From Sulfurovum sp. NBC37-1 (GTDB taxonomy: Bacteria > Campylobacterota > Campylobacteria > Campylobacterales > Sulfurovaceae): a stretch of 64,000 nucleotides of DNA. This document shows positions 33,750 through 42,457 of the stretch, piece by piece; the stretch's first letter is position 1; every line of letters starts with the position of its first letter. The notes below the pieces were generated by a model, which was not told the DNA's origin, ran no database searches, and saw nothing but the letters and a program-made list of their open reading frames with translations. The translations under genes were made by a program, and so were the position numbers. The stretch spans positions 1,860,001-1,924,000 of the forward strand of contig NC_009663.1 of assembly GCF_000010345.1 (NCBI RefSeq), given 5' to 3'.

Positions 33750-36700
33750 GGCTTCCAACTTTTTCTTTATCTCCTCGACATCAGGCTCCATACTTAAAGT
33801 TTCACAGCAAATATTACCGATCTCTTTCTCTGAAACAAAAAGGAAGGGTCTTGCACCTGCATCATGCACGATATCGGCTATCAGACAGTGTATCTGCATA
33901 AATGAATCGGCATCAAACAGTACAAAGTGGTAATAGTTGTTCTCCACTTTATCCATAAAATCTATGGTAGAGTCTGCAACATCTACGGTATATCCCAAAT
34001 TTCGCAACATTGTTGCATATACTTTTGATGACAAAGGCTCTTCATGATGTAGAAGAATATCTGCTTCAATGGTTATTGCTTCAACAGGTGTCTCCATTTC
34101 TTCTTCCTTTTCAGAAGAGGCTTCAGTTTCAGGTATTTCGTCATTTGGACTCAAATCTTCTTCTGTAGGCACTTGCGTTTGTACCATAGATGACTTTACT
34201 TCCTCCTCAGCTATCTCTTCTTTATTGTTTATCATTTTATTTTCAAAATACTTCTCTAACAACTGTGTTAGATGTTCTAGTACAAGTGGTTTGGACAAGT
34301 AATCATCCATACCTGCCTTGATATACTTCTCTTTATCTCCCTGCAATGCATTGGCAGTCAATGCTACGATAGGAATATGATGCTTGCGGTTTTTTTCTTC
34401 ATAGGTCAGGATCTCTTTTGTCGCATCGATCCCTCCCATCACAGGCATCTGTACATCCATAAAGATCATATCATAGTTATTTTTCTGGCGTAAATGCAGT
34501 GCCTCTTCACCATTATTGGCAAGCGTAACTTGTAAACCCAGTTTGTTCAGAACATTCAAAATAAGTTTTTGATTGATAACATTGTCTTCTGCTACCAGTA
34601 TGTTAAGGCCTTTGAAGAATCTCTTTTCGTTCTCTTCCTCATGCCGTGATACATCCACAGTATTTATTTCGCTGTAAACAACTTCAAGTGCTTTGTATGT
34701 TTTGGTGAGATTGACCGGTTTATAGACAACTTTGTCAATCTTATCCATTAGGGATTCAATTTGATGTTTTTTATCGCTTGTTGTGAAAAGTATCGTTCTT
34801 ATATACAAATCAAGATATTTTTCCAGTTCATCTTCCCGCTGGAAATAGCTATGGTCTAGAAAGAGCAGATCAGGCAGAGCATCCGTTTTTTCCTGCAAAA
34901 TTTCATCCTCGTCATAGATCATAAATTTTGCATCTGTAGCACCCACATACTCTTGGAGATTGCGTGCAAGAATACTCTCTGTATTTTTATCCGGAAGTAC
35001 CGTTGCTACAGTAAATCCGTTCATGACAGGTCTTGGCAGTACAGAAGCGGATTCACCTTTTTGCAAGGTCAGAGAGAAGAAGAACACCGATCCTTCACCT
35101 TCTTCACTTTCAATATCCAGTTCACCGCCCATAAAGGCAGTCAGTTTTACGGAAATAGCCAACCCCAGACCCGTACCGCCGTATTTTCTGCTGGTACTGA
35201 CATCTGCCTGGGAGAAGGGATCGAAGATTTTGTCTTTCTGTTCTTCAGTAATACCAATTCCTGTATCTCTTACAGAGAATTTCATAGTAACGTTTTCTTC
35301 CGTTTCATTCATCTTCTCTATACGAACATCAATGCTTCCATGCGTACTTGTGAACTTAATCGCGTTACTGATTAGATTGACAATGATTTGAGAAATTTTA
35401 GTCGGATCACCGATCAATGGTGTAGGAAGACCCGGATCTATAAATACCCCAAGTTCAATATCTTTTTCCGCCGCCCTTGCCCCGTAAGACTCAATAGCGG
35501 ATTCAAACTTCTCTATTGCATTGAAAGGAATGCTTTCAAGCTCAATCTTGTCTGCTTTGATTTTCGAGAGATCCAGAATATCATTCACGATCGCAAGCAG
35601 GTTGTCGGAACTGTTCTCTATGACGGTAATGAACTCTTCCTGATCAGGAGTAGGATTTGTAGATTTCAACAACTGGGTAAAGCCAACGATTCCATTCAGA
35701 GGTGTACGAATTTCATGAGACATATTTGCAAGGAAGAGGTCTTTTGCCTCATTGGCTTCTTGTATGGTATTGACGAGGAATCGATAAATATTATTGATAT
35801 CATGTCTGTCGATAAGTTTCTGCAATTCTTTTTGCTGCTCTTTGTTAAGAACAGCTTCTATATCTCTCAAAGTATCATCGAAGAGCTGTTTGTCTCTATT
35901 GATGTTGTAATTGACTATCAGCATAACCAAAAGTACAAAAAGTGCAAAAAGTGTACCTGCTCCATACTGCATTAAACTGTTTTCGCTTTCTATGCTGCGA
36001 TCTGCCGCCTTAACCTGTACCGTCCCCAACAGGATATGCTGTGCCCGTATCAGATAGTCTGTTTTCTTCCTGCTCTGCTTCATCCACTCTTTTGGCGTTA
36101 TCTGATACTCTCCTGTCTCAGCATCGTAAAGTACTTTAATACGTTCAGGATTCCCTATTTTCCCATAGGCGTCTGCCGAAACAATCGATACAAGACTTTT
36201 CTTCAGGTTATAATCCGTAATCTGTTTCAAAGAGGGCAAAGCATCATGCAAAAGCAACTGATCCCAGGTTTGAAGATCTTCATCTTTCATAGGGTATCTT
36301 CCATTGATCACATAGAGTATTCCACTGTCTTCCAGCAGAACATTTCCATTGGCTTTCAAATAATCAGCATAGCTTGAAAGATACGCTTTCATAGCAGGAT
36401 CTTGTTCCCCTGCTGTAATCACTCTTATCGCTCCAATAAGAGGCTGAAATATCTCCTGATGATAAAGGGTATAAAAAATATCTTTATAGTCGGACCCCAT
36501 CGTATCGATCTTGTTTCTGACCTCCGAAAGTTTCTTTTTAACCATAGCAATTCTTTTGCTATGCAGTCTCAGGTTTGCATTCTGTCTGACATACATTTCC
36601 AAAGAACCAACGGTATGGTCTACAGCTTCACGGCTTGCCTTCAATTCACTGTCAGCAGCAGTACCGCCACTTCCCATATAGCTTGCACTGTCCAAGCGCT

Positions 36701-36887
36701 CTTTGGCAAGGGCATCTATTGTCTGGCTGAGCAGTTCAACAAAACGGACTTCTTTTTTACTCTCTTCGGCCTTCCTGTAATCATTATACGAAAAATATGT
36801 CTGGTAGGATACTCCTCCTAAACCGGCAAGAATCAGTACAATCAGAAAGGAAAAAATATTTTTATTGTTTAACAGATTCATCTTCAT
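33741..36887 (-). CDS. NIT-domain membrane hybrid histidine kinase
   Basis: A 1048-residue inner-membrane sensor. One span at about 12-32, a periplasmic region of about 280 residues with the nitrate/nitrite-sensing (NIT) pattern (LAKERLDSASYMG near 62-74), and a second span at about 315-337. Cytosolic part: HisKA with His near 388 (ANMSHEIRTPLNGI), HATPase (LISNAIKFT, DTGIGIT, GTGLGLAI), a degenerate receiver (about 640-760), an active receiver (about 770-890; VAEDN, phospho-acceptor Asp in FMDVQMPVMGG near 810, LSKPL), an acidic linker and a second degenerate receiver (about 950-1048). It is the last gene after four exported PilJ-like proteins, 6 bases from the previous one, suggesting that they present its signal. 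Confidence 0.88.
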   Translation of the reverse strand: MKMNLLNNKNIFSFLIVLILAGLGGVSYQTYFSYNDYRKAEESKKEVRFVELLSQTIDALAKERLDSASYMGSGGTAADSELKASREAVDHTVGSLEMYVRQNANLRLHSKRIAMVKKKLSEVRNKIDTMGSDYKDIFYTLYHQEIFQPLIGAIRVITAGEQDPAMKAYLSSYADYLKANGNVLLEDSGILYVINGRYPMKDEDLQTWDQLLLHDALPSLKQITDYNLKKSLVSIVSADAYGKIGNPERIKVLYDAETGEYQITPKEWMKQSRKKTDYLIRAQHILLGTVQVKAADRSIESENSLMQYGAGTLFALFVLLVMLIVNYNINRDKQLFDDTLRDIEAVLNKEQQKELQKLIDRHDINNIYRFLVNTIQEANEAKDLFLANMSHEIRTPLNGIVGFTQLLKSTNPTPDQEEFITVIENSSDNLLAIVNDILDLSKIKADKIELESIPFNAIEKFESAIESYGARAAEKDIELGVFIDPGLPTPLIGDPTKISQIIVNLISNAIKFTSTHGSIDVRIEKMNETEENVTMKFSVRDTGIGITEEQKDKIFDPFSQADVSTSRKYGGTGLGLAISVKLTAFMGGELDIESEEGEGSVFFFSLTLQKGESASVLPRPVMNGFTVATVLPDKNTESILARNLQEYVGATDAKFMIYDEDEILQEKTDALPDLLFLDHSYFQREDELEKYLDLYIRTILFTTSDKKHQIESLMDKIDKVVYKPVNLTKTYKALEVVYSEINTVDVSRHEEENEKRFFKGLNILVAEDNVINQKLILNVLNKLGLQVTLANNGEEALHLRQKNNYDMIFMDVQMPVMGGIDATKEILTYEEKNRKHHIPIVALTANALQGDKEKYIKAGMDDYLSKPLVLEHLTQLLEKYFENKMINNKEEIAEEEVKSSMVQTQVPTEEDLSPNDEIPETEASSEKEEEMETPVEAITIEADILLHHEEPLSSKVYATMLRNLGYTVDVADSTIDFMDKVENNYYHFVLFDADSFMQIHCLIADIVHDAGARPFLFVSEKEIGNICCETLSMEPDVEEIKKKLEASV

Positions 36888-36893
36888 TCTCCT

Positions 36894-37868
36894 TTACTGA
36901 TTCTGATTATGATATAAGGCAATCTTGACGATCAAGTCTTCAAGATAGGCTGTCGACATCAACATAAGTTTCGGAATGAAAAGTGTTTCTGACTTTCCCA
37001 AATACATACCATTGGCATACCAGGACCCCAACAGTTCACTCTTTACTTTATTGATATCCACAGGGTATTGATAGGATTCAACATCATTTAACTTATTTCC
37101 AAACTGTGCAATAGATTTATTCATCTGTTCACGATTGGTAGGGTTGTCAAAGCCCACATGCAGTGCCATATAGTATTTCATAATACGTTCTACCAGATAC
37201 TCCATCTGTTTGGCTGCCATCAGCATACGTTCTTCTTTGCTAAAATCATACGCATGTGCTGCGGCAATGGAGTCAGCTCCTTCCAGCAGTGTTTCACTGT
37301 AGTCAAGCATCAATGCTGCATTTTCTTCCGTGACCTCTTCAGACAAAGTCTCTGCAATCTGGTCTTTACTGTATGCCAGGAACTCCAAAATATCTTTTGA
37401 ATCAACATCTTTTGTCGTCGATGCGATCATTCGGATATTGTTGCTCAGTGTGACCAGTCTCTTCTTCAGTTGTACCTTTACCGGCTCTTTCTGAGGTGTC
37501 ACGAACAGAAAAAGATACTCTTTTACGATCTGTTGACTTAAAAAACGTATATTTTCCGTAGCTTCAAGAATTTTGACATCACCCCTGGTAATTGTAGCAA
37601 CCTTCTTTTCATTGATATCTTGTGTATTGTTATTGTCTACCGATTTTGAAAGTACTTTGGAGACCGTAGCAACCTTTTTCTGCTGTGCACTCTGTGTATT
37701 ATCATTATCTTTTGTTTTTTTTGAAACTTTAGCTTTAGGGGTAGCCTTCTTTTTGGTAACCTTTTTCTGTGTGCTGTGTGTACTACTTTTGTCTCTTGTT
37801 TTCGAGTGTACCTGGGCTGCATACGCCAAACTTCCTGCCAAAAGACAGATACATAAGATTTTATTCAT
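36894..37868 (-). CDS. Exported PilJ-like protein with lysine-rich repeats
   Basis: A 324-residue protein with a signal peptide (MNKILCICLLAGSLAYAA). Residues 20-95 are a lysine/asparagine/threonine-rich low-complexity segment with three imperfect repeats of the pattern DNxNTQ...KKVAT. The remainder (about 100-324) resembles the other proteins of the cluster in helix pattern (ILEATENIRFLSQQIVKEYLF, MLMAAKQMEYLVERIMKYYM) but has lost the GKQRM motif, so it looks like a diverged member. Likely periplasmic. Between a clear PilJ-like gene and the NIT-kinase in one operon. Confidence 0.65.
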   Translation of the reverse strand: MNKILCICLLAGSLAYAAQVHSKTRDKSSTHSTQKKVTKKKATPKAKVSKKTKDNDNTQSAQQKKVATVSKVLSKSVDNNNTQDINEKKVATITRGDVKILEATENIRFLSQQIVKEYLFLFVTPQKEPVKVQLKKRLVTLSNNIRMIASTTKDVDSKDILEFLAYSKDQIAETLSEEVTEENAALMLDYSETLLEGADSIAAAHAYDFSKEERMLMAAKQMEYLVERIMKYYMALHVGFDNPTNREQMNKSIAQFGNKLNDVESYQYPVDINKVKSELLGSWYANGMYLGKSETLFIPKLMLMSTAYLEDLIVKIALYHNQNQ

Positions 37869-37898
37869 TTCAAATCCTTCTTGATTTTACAAATCATC

Positions 37899-38723
37899 TT
37901 ACTTATAAAGTTCAACATACATTGCCGTGATCGTATTCATTTTCTTTGTAATATCATCTGTCGTATTGAAAACAATCAGAGGCAGTCCGCCTTTTTCTAT
38001 GTTAAGATAGAATTTATAGACGATTTTCCACAGTCTGTCTACTTCATGAAGTTTCCTATTTATCTCCGGGGTATTTGCCTGATTTTTCATTAATGCCTTG
38101 TGCGCTTCCGAAAATTCGGCAACAGCTGCTTTCATTTGATCAACCGTATTTTTGTCTTTGATCCCTGCCTGATAAGCGATATAGTATTTTGCGATACGTT
38201 GAGCAAGCATTCTCTGCTTACCGGACTTTCCGACAATAGCGGATTCTTTCACTTTCACTTTCTCTTTAAGAGAGTTAACGACATACTGGCTTCCCTCAAG
38301 CATAGACTCGCTCAAGTCGATGATCAGCTGGGCATTATCAAGATTGAACGGTTCGTTTGCTGTTGTCTTAAAGTCTTCGATACTGAGTTCAACGAAAGAG
38401 AGCAGATTTTGAATCTCCGGATCATTGATGGAATCTACCAGTACTTTGTGTGCAGCAATCATCTCTTCAATAGACTTCTTCTGCTGTTTGCTTGCTTTCG
38501 ATACGGCTATCTTTTTCCCGACATACAAATAATCCTTCGCTATCCTCTGGGAAAGCATACGCTGCTTCCCTGCGATATCGATCAGTTGGACCACATCGGC
38601 AATGGCCGTTTTTTTCGTTGTTGCAGCCGGTGCCTCTGTTGTCTGAACAGCATAGACATTTCCGGAGAACACTAAAACCGCTGCCGCCGCCATACTTATA
38701 TTTTTTATCCATACATTTTTCAT
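37899..38723 (-). CDS. Exported double PilJ-domain protein
   Basis: About 274 residues with a signal peptide (KNISMAAAAVLVFSGNVYA). Two PilJ/NarX-like sensor repeats: IDIAGKQRMLSQRIAKDYLY (near 50) and SGKQRMLAQRIAKYYIA (near 180), each heading a helical bundle. This domain is found as the periplasmic input module of NarX/NarQ-type kinases and PilJ, but here it is secreted without a membrane anchor. The frame extends to 38774; ATG at 38723 fits the AAGGA spacing best (38729 is possible). Member of the five-gene leftward operon. Confidence 0.75.
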   Translation of the reverse strand: MKNVWIKNISMAAAAVLVFSGNVYAVQTTEAPAATTKKTAIADVVQLIDIAGKQRMLSQRIAKDYLYVGKKIAVSKASKQQKKSIEEMIAAHKVLVDSINDPEIQNLLSFVELSIEDFKTTANEPFNLDNAQLIIDLSESMLEGSQYVVNSLKEKVKVKESAIVGKSGKQRMLAQRIAKYYIAYQAGIKDKNTVDQMKAAVAEFSEAHKALMKNQANTPEINRKLHEVDRLWKIVYKFYLNIEKGGLPLIVFNTTDDITKKMNTITAMYVELYK

Positions 38724-38736
38724 CTTCATCTTCCTT

Positions 38737-39516
38737 TTATTTTGATTCAATTTTGACATACTGTTGTGTAACACTGTTCATATTTTTCAAGATATCATTC
38801 GACTTCTTATAGATCAGGGTTGGAACAAATTTTGACTTTGAGCGATTCATCATTTCAAAGAAAACAAATGAACGCTTTACCTTGGCCAGCAAAATATTAA
38901 TCTCCTCATTGTTCAACGGGGATTTTTCCAACTTTTCCAGCGAACTTTTGAAAAGTGTCAATGCATCATCCAGTTTCACTTTGAATTTTGGATCTTTGAC
39001 ACCCCAGACTTTCAACATATAGAGACTTGCCATCCTTTGTGAAAGCATACGCTGACGCCCCGCTATATTGACAATTTCACCAGAGTTTTTACCCGTTTCC
39101 CGAGTAAAGAGCTTTGTCGTTTTGTCCGACGCCTTCAGAAGTTTTTCCAGATCCACCTGCAGTGTTTCCGCTTTATCTATTTTCGGGCCCTCCTGCAATG
39201 TTTTTTGAAGTGGTTTCCACAGGGCTTCAACCTCATCAAGACTTTTTTTAATTGTATCATTTTTCGCATACCCTTTCAATGACGCCAAATAGTCTGCAAA
39301 TTCATCGATAGTCTTTTTAAGATCCTTGGCCGGATCTCCAAAGGTATTTCCCATTCCGACCATAGCATAATCTTTCAACATACGCTGTGTATACATTCGC
39401 TGTTTACCAGCAATATTTACCGCATCCTCAGGACTCTGAATATCCACTGCCGCCAACGAAGCGGTCAACAGAAAAAAGGTTCCCAACTGTTTTGTTTTTT
39501 TGTATATATCAGCCAT
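38737..39516 (-). CDS. Exported double PilJ-domain protein (paralogue)
   Basis: A 259-residue protein with a signal peptide and two PilJ-type repeats: NIAGKQRMYTQRMLKDYAM (about 33-51) and NIAGRQRMLSQRMASLYML (about 149-167). It is closely similar along its length to the next upstream gene product, sharing GKNSGEIVNIAGRQRM-like and MNRSKSKFVPTLIYKKSNDIL blocks, so the pair arose by tandem duplication. Its ATG overlaps the previous stop by 8 bases. Predicted periplasmic, function inferred as ligand-binding partner of the NIT-kinase. Confidence 0.78.
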   Translation of the reverse strand: MADIYKKTKQLGTFFLLTASLAAVDIQSPEDAVNIAGKQRMYTQRMLKDYAMVGMGNTFGDPAKDLKKTIDEFADYLASLKGYAKNDTIKKSLDEVEALWKPLQKTLQEGPKIDKAETLQVDLEKLLKASDKTTKLFTRETGKNSGEIVNIAGRQRMLSQRMASLYMLKVWGVKDPKFKVKLDDALTLFKSSLEKLEKSPLNNEEINILLAKVKRSFVFFEMMNRSKSKFVPTLIYKKSNDILKNMNSVTQQYVKIESK

Positions 39517-40300
39517 TTAATTTACCTTCCTGGGCAGCATAAAGACCCGTCGCAGTATTCATATCTTTGAGAATATCATTGGACTTTTTATAGATCAAAG
39601 CCGGAATAAACTTCGACTTTGACTTGTTCATGATCTCAAAGAACTTAAAAGACCTTTCCGCTTTTTTCAAAAGTACCGTTATCTCCGGAGTGTTCATATC
39701 GGATTTCATCAGGCGGTTAAGGGAATCTTTGAAAAGTTTCATAGACGCATCCATCTTCTTCTTGAACTGCGGGTCATCCACCCCCCAGACTTTCAGCATG
39801 TACAGACTCGCCATTCTCTGAGAGAGCATACGCTGCCTCCCTGAGATATTGATAATCTCACCAGACTGCTTCCCTGTCTGCTTGGCAAAGAGGCCAACTG
39901 CCTCATTGGATTGTTTCAACAGTGCTTCCAGATCTTCCTGCATCTTTCCGGCTTTCTCTTTGCTTGTCGGTTCATTCAGTGCTCTTTTAATGGGTCCCCA
40001 CATCTTCTTCACTTTCAAGAGGCTCTCTTCTGTTTTGGGCTCTTTGTTGAATGCGATCAGTGAGTCGAGGTGATTTTCAAAATTCGCCATCGTCTTCGTC
40101 AGGTCTTCTTTTGGATTTCCGAAATTGTTCTGCAGACCGATCATTGCATAATCTTTCAGCATCCGCTGGGTATACATACGCTGCTTTCCTGCGACATCCA
40201 CAGCTTGGGATAGGTTGACAATCTCAATGGCATGCAAAAATCCGATTGAGAAACACATTATTAGAAGGGTTTTTATCCAGTGTTGGAGAGGTTTATGCAT
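39509..40300 (-). CDS. Exported double PilJ-domain protein, first gene of the array
   Basis: A 263-residue protein with a signal peptide (TLLIMCFSIGFLHA) and two PilJ-type repeats: DVAGKQRMYTQRMLKDYAM (about 35-53) and NISGRQRMLSQRMASLYML. The C-terminal block FEIMNKSKSKFIPALIYKKSNDIL is shared with the paralogue downstream and, in decayed form, with the pseudogene at 27710-27932. It opens the PilJ-array/NIT-kinase operon. A perfect 7-6-7 inverted repeat lies 55 bases upstream (40355-40374). AAGGAG precedes the ATG. Confidence 0.78.
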   Translation of the reverse strand: MHKPLQHWIKTLLIMCFSIGFLHAIEIVNLSQAVDVAGKQRMYTQRMLKDYAMIGLQNNFGNPKEDLTKTMANFENHLDSLIAFNKEPKTEESLLKVKKMWGPIKRALNEPTSKEKAGKMQEDLEALLKQSNEAVGLFAKQTGKQSGEIINISGRQRMLSQRMASLYMLKVWGVDDPQFKKKMDASMKLFKDSLNRLMKSDMNTPEITVLLKKAERSFKFFEIMNKSKSKFIPALIYKKSNDILKDMNTATGLYAAQEGKLNG

Positions 40301-40354
40301 TGTAACTCCTTTTTAATATTGAAAAAGGAACCACAATTAAAGTAATATGAAGTA

Positions 40355-40374
40355 ATAGATACTACTTTATCTAT
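40355..40374 (-). promoter_or_regulatory. Operator-like inverted repeat ahead of the PilJ operon
   Basis: ATAGATA (40355-40361) and TATCTAT (40368-40374) are perfect inverted copies 6 bases apart, starting 55 bases upstream of the first PilJ gene. The regulator is unknown; the spacing does not match the NarL 7-2-7 arrangement. Confidence 0.4.
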
Positions 40375-40528
40375 GGCAGTCTGGTAAACTTGATATTCTA
40401 AAGTCCCATAACTTTCCGTCCCTGTCTCACAACAAGTTTGGCTTTTTCATTTTTTAGACAATTTTACATTTTGTCTTTATTGATTATACTTGGCATAATA
40501 TTAAACAAAAGTTATTTTTTTATCAAAA

Positions 40529-40557
40529 TTGATTTTTCATCATTTTATGAATATAAT
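40529..40557 (+). promoter_or_regulatory. Sigma-70 promoter for cytochrome c gene
   Basis: TTGATT (40529-40534), 17-base spacer and TATAAT (40552-40557), ending 22 bases before the ATG. The -35 box overlaps an ATCAA-AA-TTGAT inverted repeat (40522-40533). Confidence 0.6.
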
Positions 40558-40579
40558 ATACCAAAAAAGAGTGTTTGGA

Positions 40580-40936
40580 ATGAAGAAAAAGATATTACTT
40601 GTACTTTTGTCGAACCTGCTGTTAAATGCAGAGACGATCTCGGAAGTCTATTTGAAGAACGGATGTCATGGATGTCACGGGCTTTTTGGGGAAGGTATCG
40701 GTGCATCACCTAGATTGCAGGGACGAAGAGAAGAGGTACTGCTCAAAAGGCTTAAAGACCTGCAAAACGGCAAAACACGGACGGCATTTGGAAATGTCAT
40801 GATCTCATTTGCAAAAAACCTGGATAGAAACCAGACCGCCAAGATGGCGAAGTACCTCTCTACCCTTAAAAGAACGGAACAAGACGAAGTATACGAATTG
40901 GATTATGATGACAATGCAGGAGACGGGAGCTCCTGA
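40580..40936 (+). CDS. Small periplasmic cytochrome c
   Basis: A 118-residue class I cytochrome c with a signal peptide (MKKKILLVLLSNLLLNA) and the haem motif C29-H-G-C32-H33. Met in VMISFAKNL is the likely sixth ligand. ATG at 40580 is preferred to the upstream ATG at 40529 because it gives a proper signal peptide and follows the predicted promoter. It is transcribed alone, divergent from the PilJ operon. It probably carries single electrons in the periplasm; the partner is unknown. Confidence 0.85.
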   Translation: MKKKILLVLLSNLLLNAETISEVYLKNGCHGCHGLFGEGIGASPRLQGRREEVLLKRLKDLQNGKTRTAFGNVMISFAKNLDRNQTAKMAKYLSTLKRTEQDEVYELDYDDNAGDGSS

Positions 40937-40957
40937 TCACTGTAAACAATTAAAGCA

Positions 40958-41959
40958 CTATTCTGCAGGAGCGATCTCTTTCTTCTCATCTGCCTGAGCT
41001 TCACTTTTGAAGTTCGCGCTATCTTCTTTTGTGTCAAATGCCTCTTTTGATGCAGCTTCCTCCACTTCTGCAGATGCTGCCGCATGATCTTTTACAGCTT
41101 CTGGAGCGGCTATTGCAGCGGACTCCTCTTTACTGACACTGTCTTCAAGTTTCGTTGGTTCGGCAGGAGCGATCTCTTTTTTCTCGTCTACCTGAGCTTC
41201 ACTTTTGAAGTTTGCACTGTCCTCTTTAGTCTCAAATGCTTCTTTCGATGCAGCCTCCTCTACTTCTGCAGCTGCTGCTGTGTGGTCTTTTACAGCTTCT
41301 GGAGTAGCTATTGCTGCAGATTCCTCTTTGCTGACACTGTCTTCAGGCTTTGCAGATTCCTCTGTCTTTTTGGCCTCTGCCGCCGCTTTCGCTTCCTCTT
41401 CAGCCTCTTTCTCTTCGGCTATATAATCACTCAGGTCATCTTTACAGTCAAAGAGTTCGTCATCTTTGGTCTTCACGATCTTGACATTGGCACCGTAAGT
41501 ATAGACCAGTTCACCACCTTCTTTGCCCTGCTTCAGGATACCCACTACAAAAAGGATGAGTACCAGTAGGTAAAGTGCTTTCATCATCCCTCTGTTAATT
41601 ATGGCAGAGAACAATTTAAAGACAAGTACAATACCCGATGCCAGCATCAGGTATGTTCCAAGTGTCTTGTGGGCCTTCAGGTCCGCCTGTCCCGCTTCAG
41701 AGAGCAGATCCCATGCGTGTTTTCCATCGGCTGATCCTGTAAGATATGCAGCAATTGCCGCCACAACAGTCAGTATCAGCAAGAAGAAAGAGATCATTCC
41801 TATCGCTCTTTTTTTGGTAAAAAGATTAATAATCTCCAACAAAAGCACCACGATCGGCAATGCAATGATAAAGTGATCGACCGGTGGGTGCATAAGTGCC
41901 GGTATATCGAACGGAAGCGGTATCTCAGGTATTTTAAACGGTAGAGTTGGTAATTCCAT
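40958..41959 (-). CDS. DUF2231 membrane protein with acidic repeat tail
   Basis: A 333-residue protein. The N-terminal half (about 20-145) has four hydrophobic spans and the DUF2231 pattern HPPVDHFIIALPIVVLLLE and KAHKTLGTYL; its histidines might bind haem. Residues 180-333 form a glutamate/alanine/lysine-rich soluble tail that contains two near-identical 66-residue repeats (206-271 and 272-333). The tail should be extended and strongly charged. Function unknown. It is the last gene of the leftward group that includes hemJ. Confidence 0.75.
   Translation of the reverse strand: MELPTLPFKIPEIPLPFDIPALMHPPVDHFIIALPIVVLLLEIINLFTKKRAIGMISFFLLILTVVAAIAAYLTGSADGKHAWDLLSEAGQADLKAHKTLGTYLMLASGIVLVFKLFSAIINRGMMKALYLLVLILFVVGILKQGKEGGELVYTYGANVKIVKTKDDELFDCKDDLSDYIAEEKEAEEEAKAAAEAKKTEESAKPEDSVSKEESAAIATPEAVKDHTAAAAEVEEAASKEAFETKEDSANFKSEAQVDEKKEIAPAEPTKLEDSVSKEESAAIAAPEAVKDHAAASAEVEEAASKEAFDTKEDSANFKSEAQADEKKEIAPAE
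40961..41344 (-). repeat. 198-bp coding tandem repeat, two copies
   Basis: Unit 1 is 41147-41344 (198 bases) and unit 2 is 41146-40961 (186 bases, cut by the stop codon). They encode residues 206-271 and 272-333 of the DUF2231 protein and differ at only a few residues (for example ATPEAVKDHT/AAPEAVKDHA and EAQVDEKKE/EAQADEKKE). The unit is a multiple of three, so copy-number change would keep the frame. Confidence 0.9.
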
Positions 41960-42019
41960 AATTCTTTCCTTAAATGTTGATGTTTAGAGATTATAACACA
42001 AAACTATTTAGTTTTATGA

Positions 42020-42454
42020 CTAGAACGGTTTGACTACAACCATAATGACAATGAAAATCATCAGCAGTGTCGGTACTTCATTGTAAAATCTGAAATACTT
42101 CCCGCTTTTGTAGTAAGGATCAACGATCAGCTTTTTACGTATCATATTGAGTGAAAAACTGTATGCGATAAGCAAAGCAACAAAGAAGAGTTTCGCATGC
42201 ATCCATCCGCCGCTTTGAAAAATACCGGGATTCAGATAGAGCATAAGTCCACCCGAAAGTATCGTCGCCCACATAGCTGGTACCCCTATATAGGTATAGA
42301 GCTTGTACTCCTGTACCTCCACCACTTCGCCAAAAGCCTTGTTGTCGGCATGCTCCCTGTGGTAAATGAAAAGTCTCGGTAGATAAAAAAGCATTGCCAT
42401 CCAACTTGTAAAACTCATGACGTGAAATGCCAGTATCCATGTATAATATGCCAT
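42020..42454 (-). CDS. hemJ: HemJ-type protoporphyrinogen IX oxidase
   Basis: A 144-residue membrane protein with four spans of the UPF0093/HemJ family, which oxidises protoporphyrinogen IX in bacteria lacking HemG/HemY. The conserved H11 (LAFHVMSFTSWM) and K88 (WMHAKL) required for activity are present, as is YLPRLFIYH. It is followed (leftward) by the DUF2231 gene and preceded by a nuclease gene 3 bases away. Haem demand fits the many cytochromes nearby. Confidence 0.9.
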   Translation of the reverse strand: MAYYTWILAFHVMSFTSWMAMLFYLPRLFIYHREHADNKAFGEVVEVQEYKLYTYIGVPAMWATILSGGLMLYLNPGIFQSGGWMHAKLFFVALLIAYSFSLNMIRKKLIVDPYYKSGKYFRFYNEVPTLLMIFIVIMVVVKPF

Positions 42455-42457
42455 CTT

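Noticed and set aside
33741-40300. Canonical nitrate sensor NarXL operon
   Set aside because: The kinase has a NIT, not NarX, architecture, no NarL-type regulator is present and no NarL-type site was seen; nitrate as ligand is only a family precedent.
40961-41344. CRISPR-like repeat array
   Set aside because: The units are 198 bases, only two, adjoining and in frame in a coding gene.
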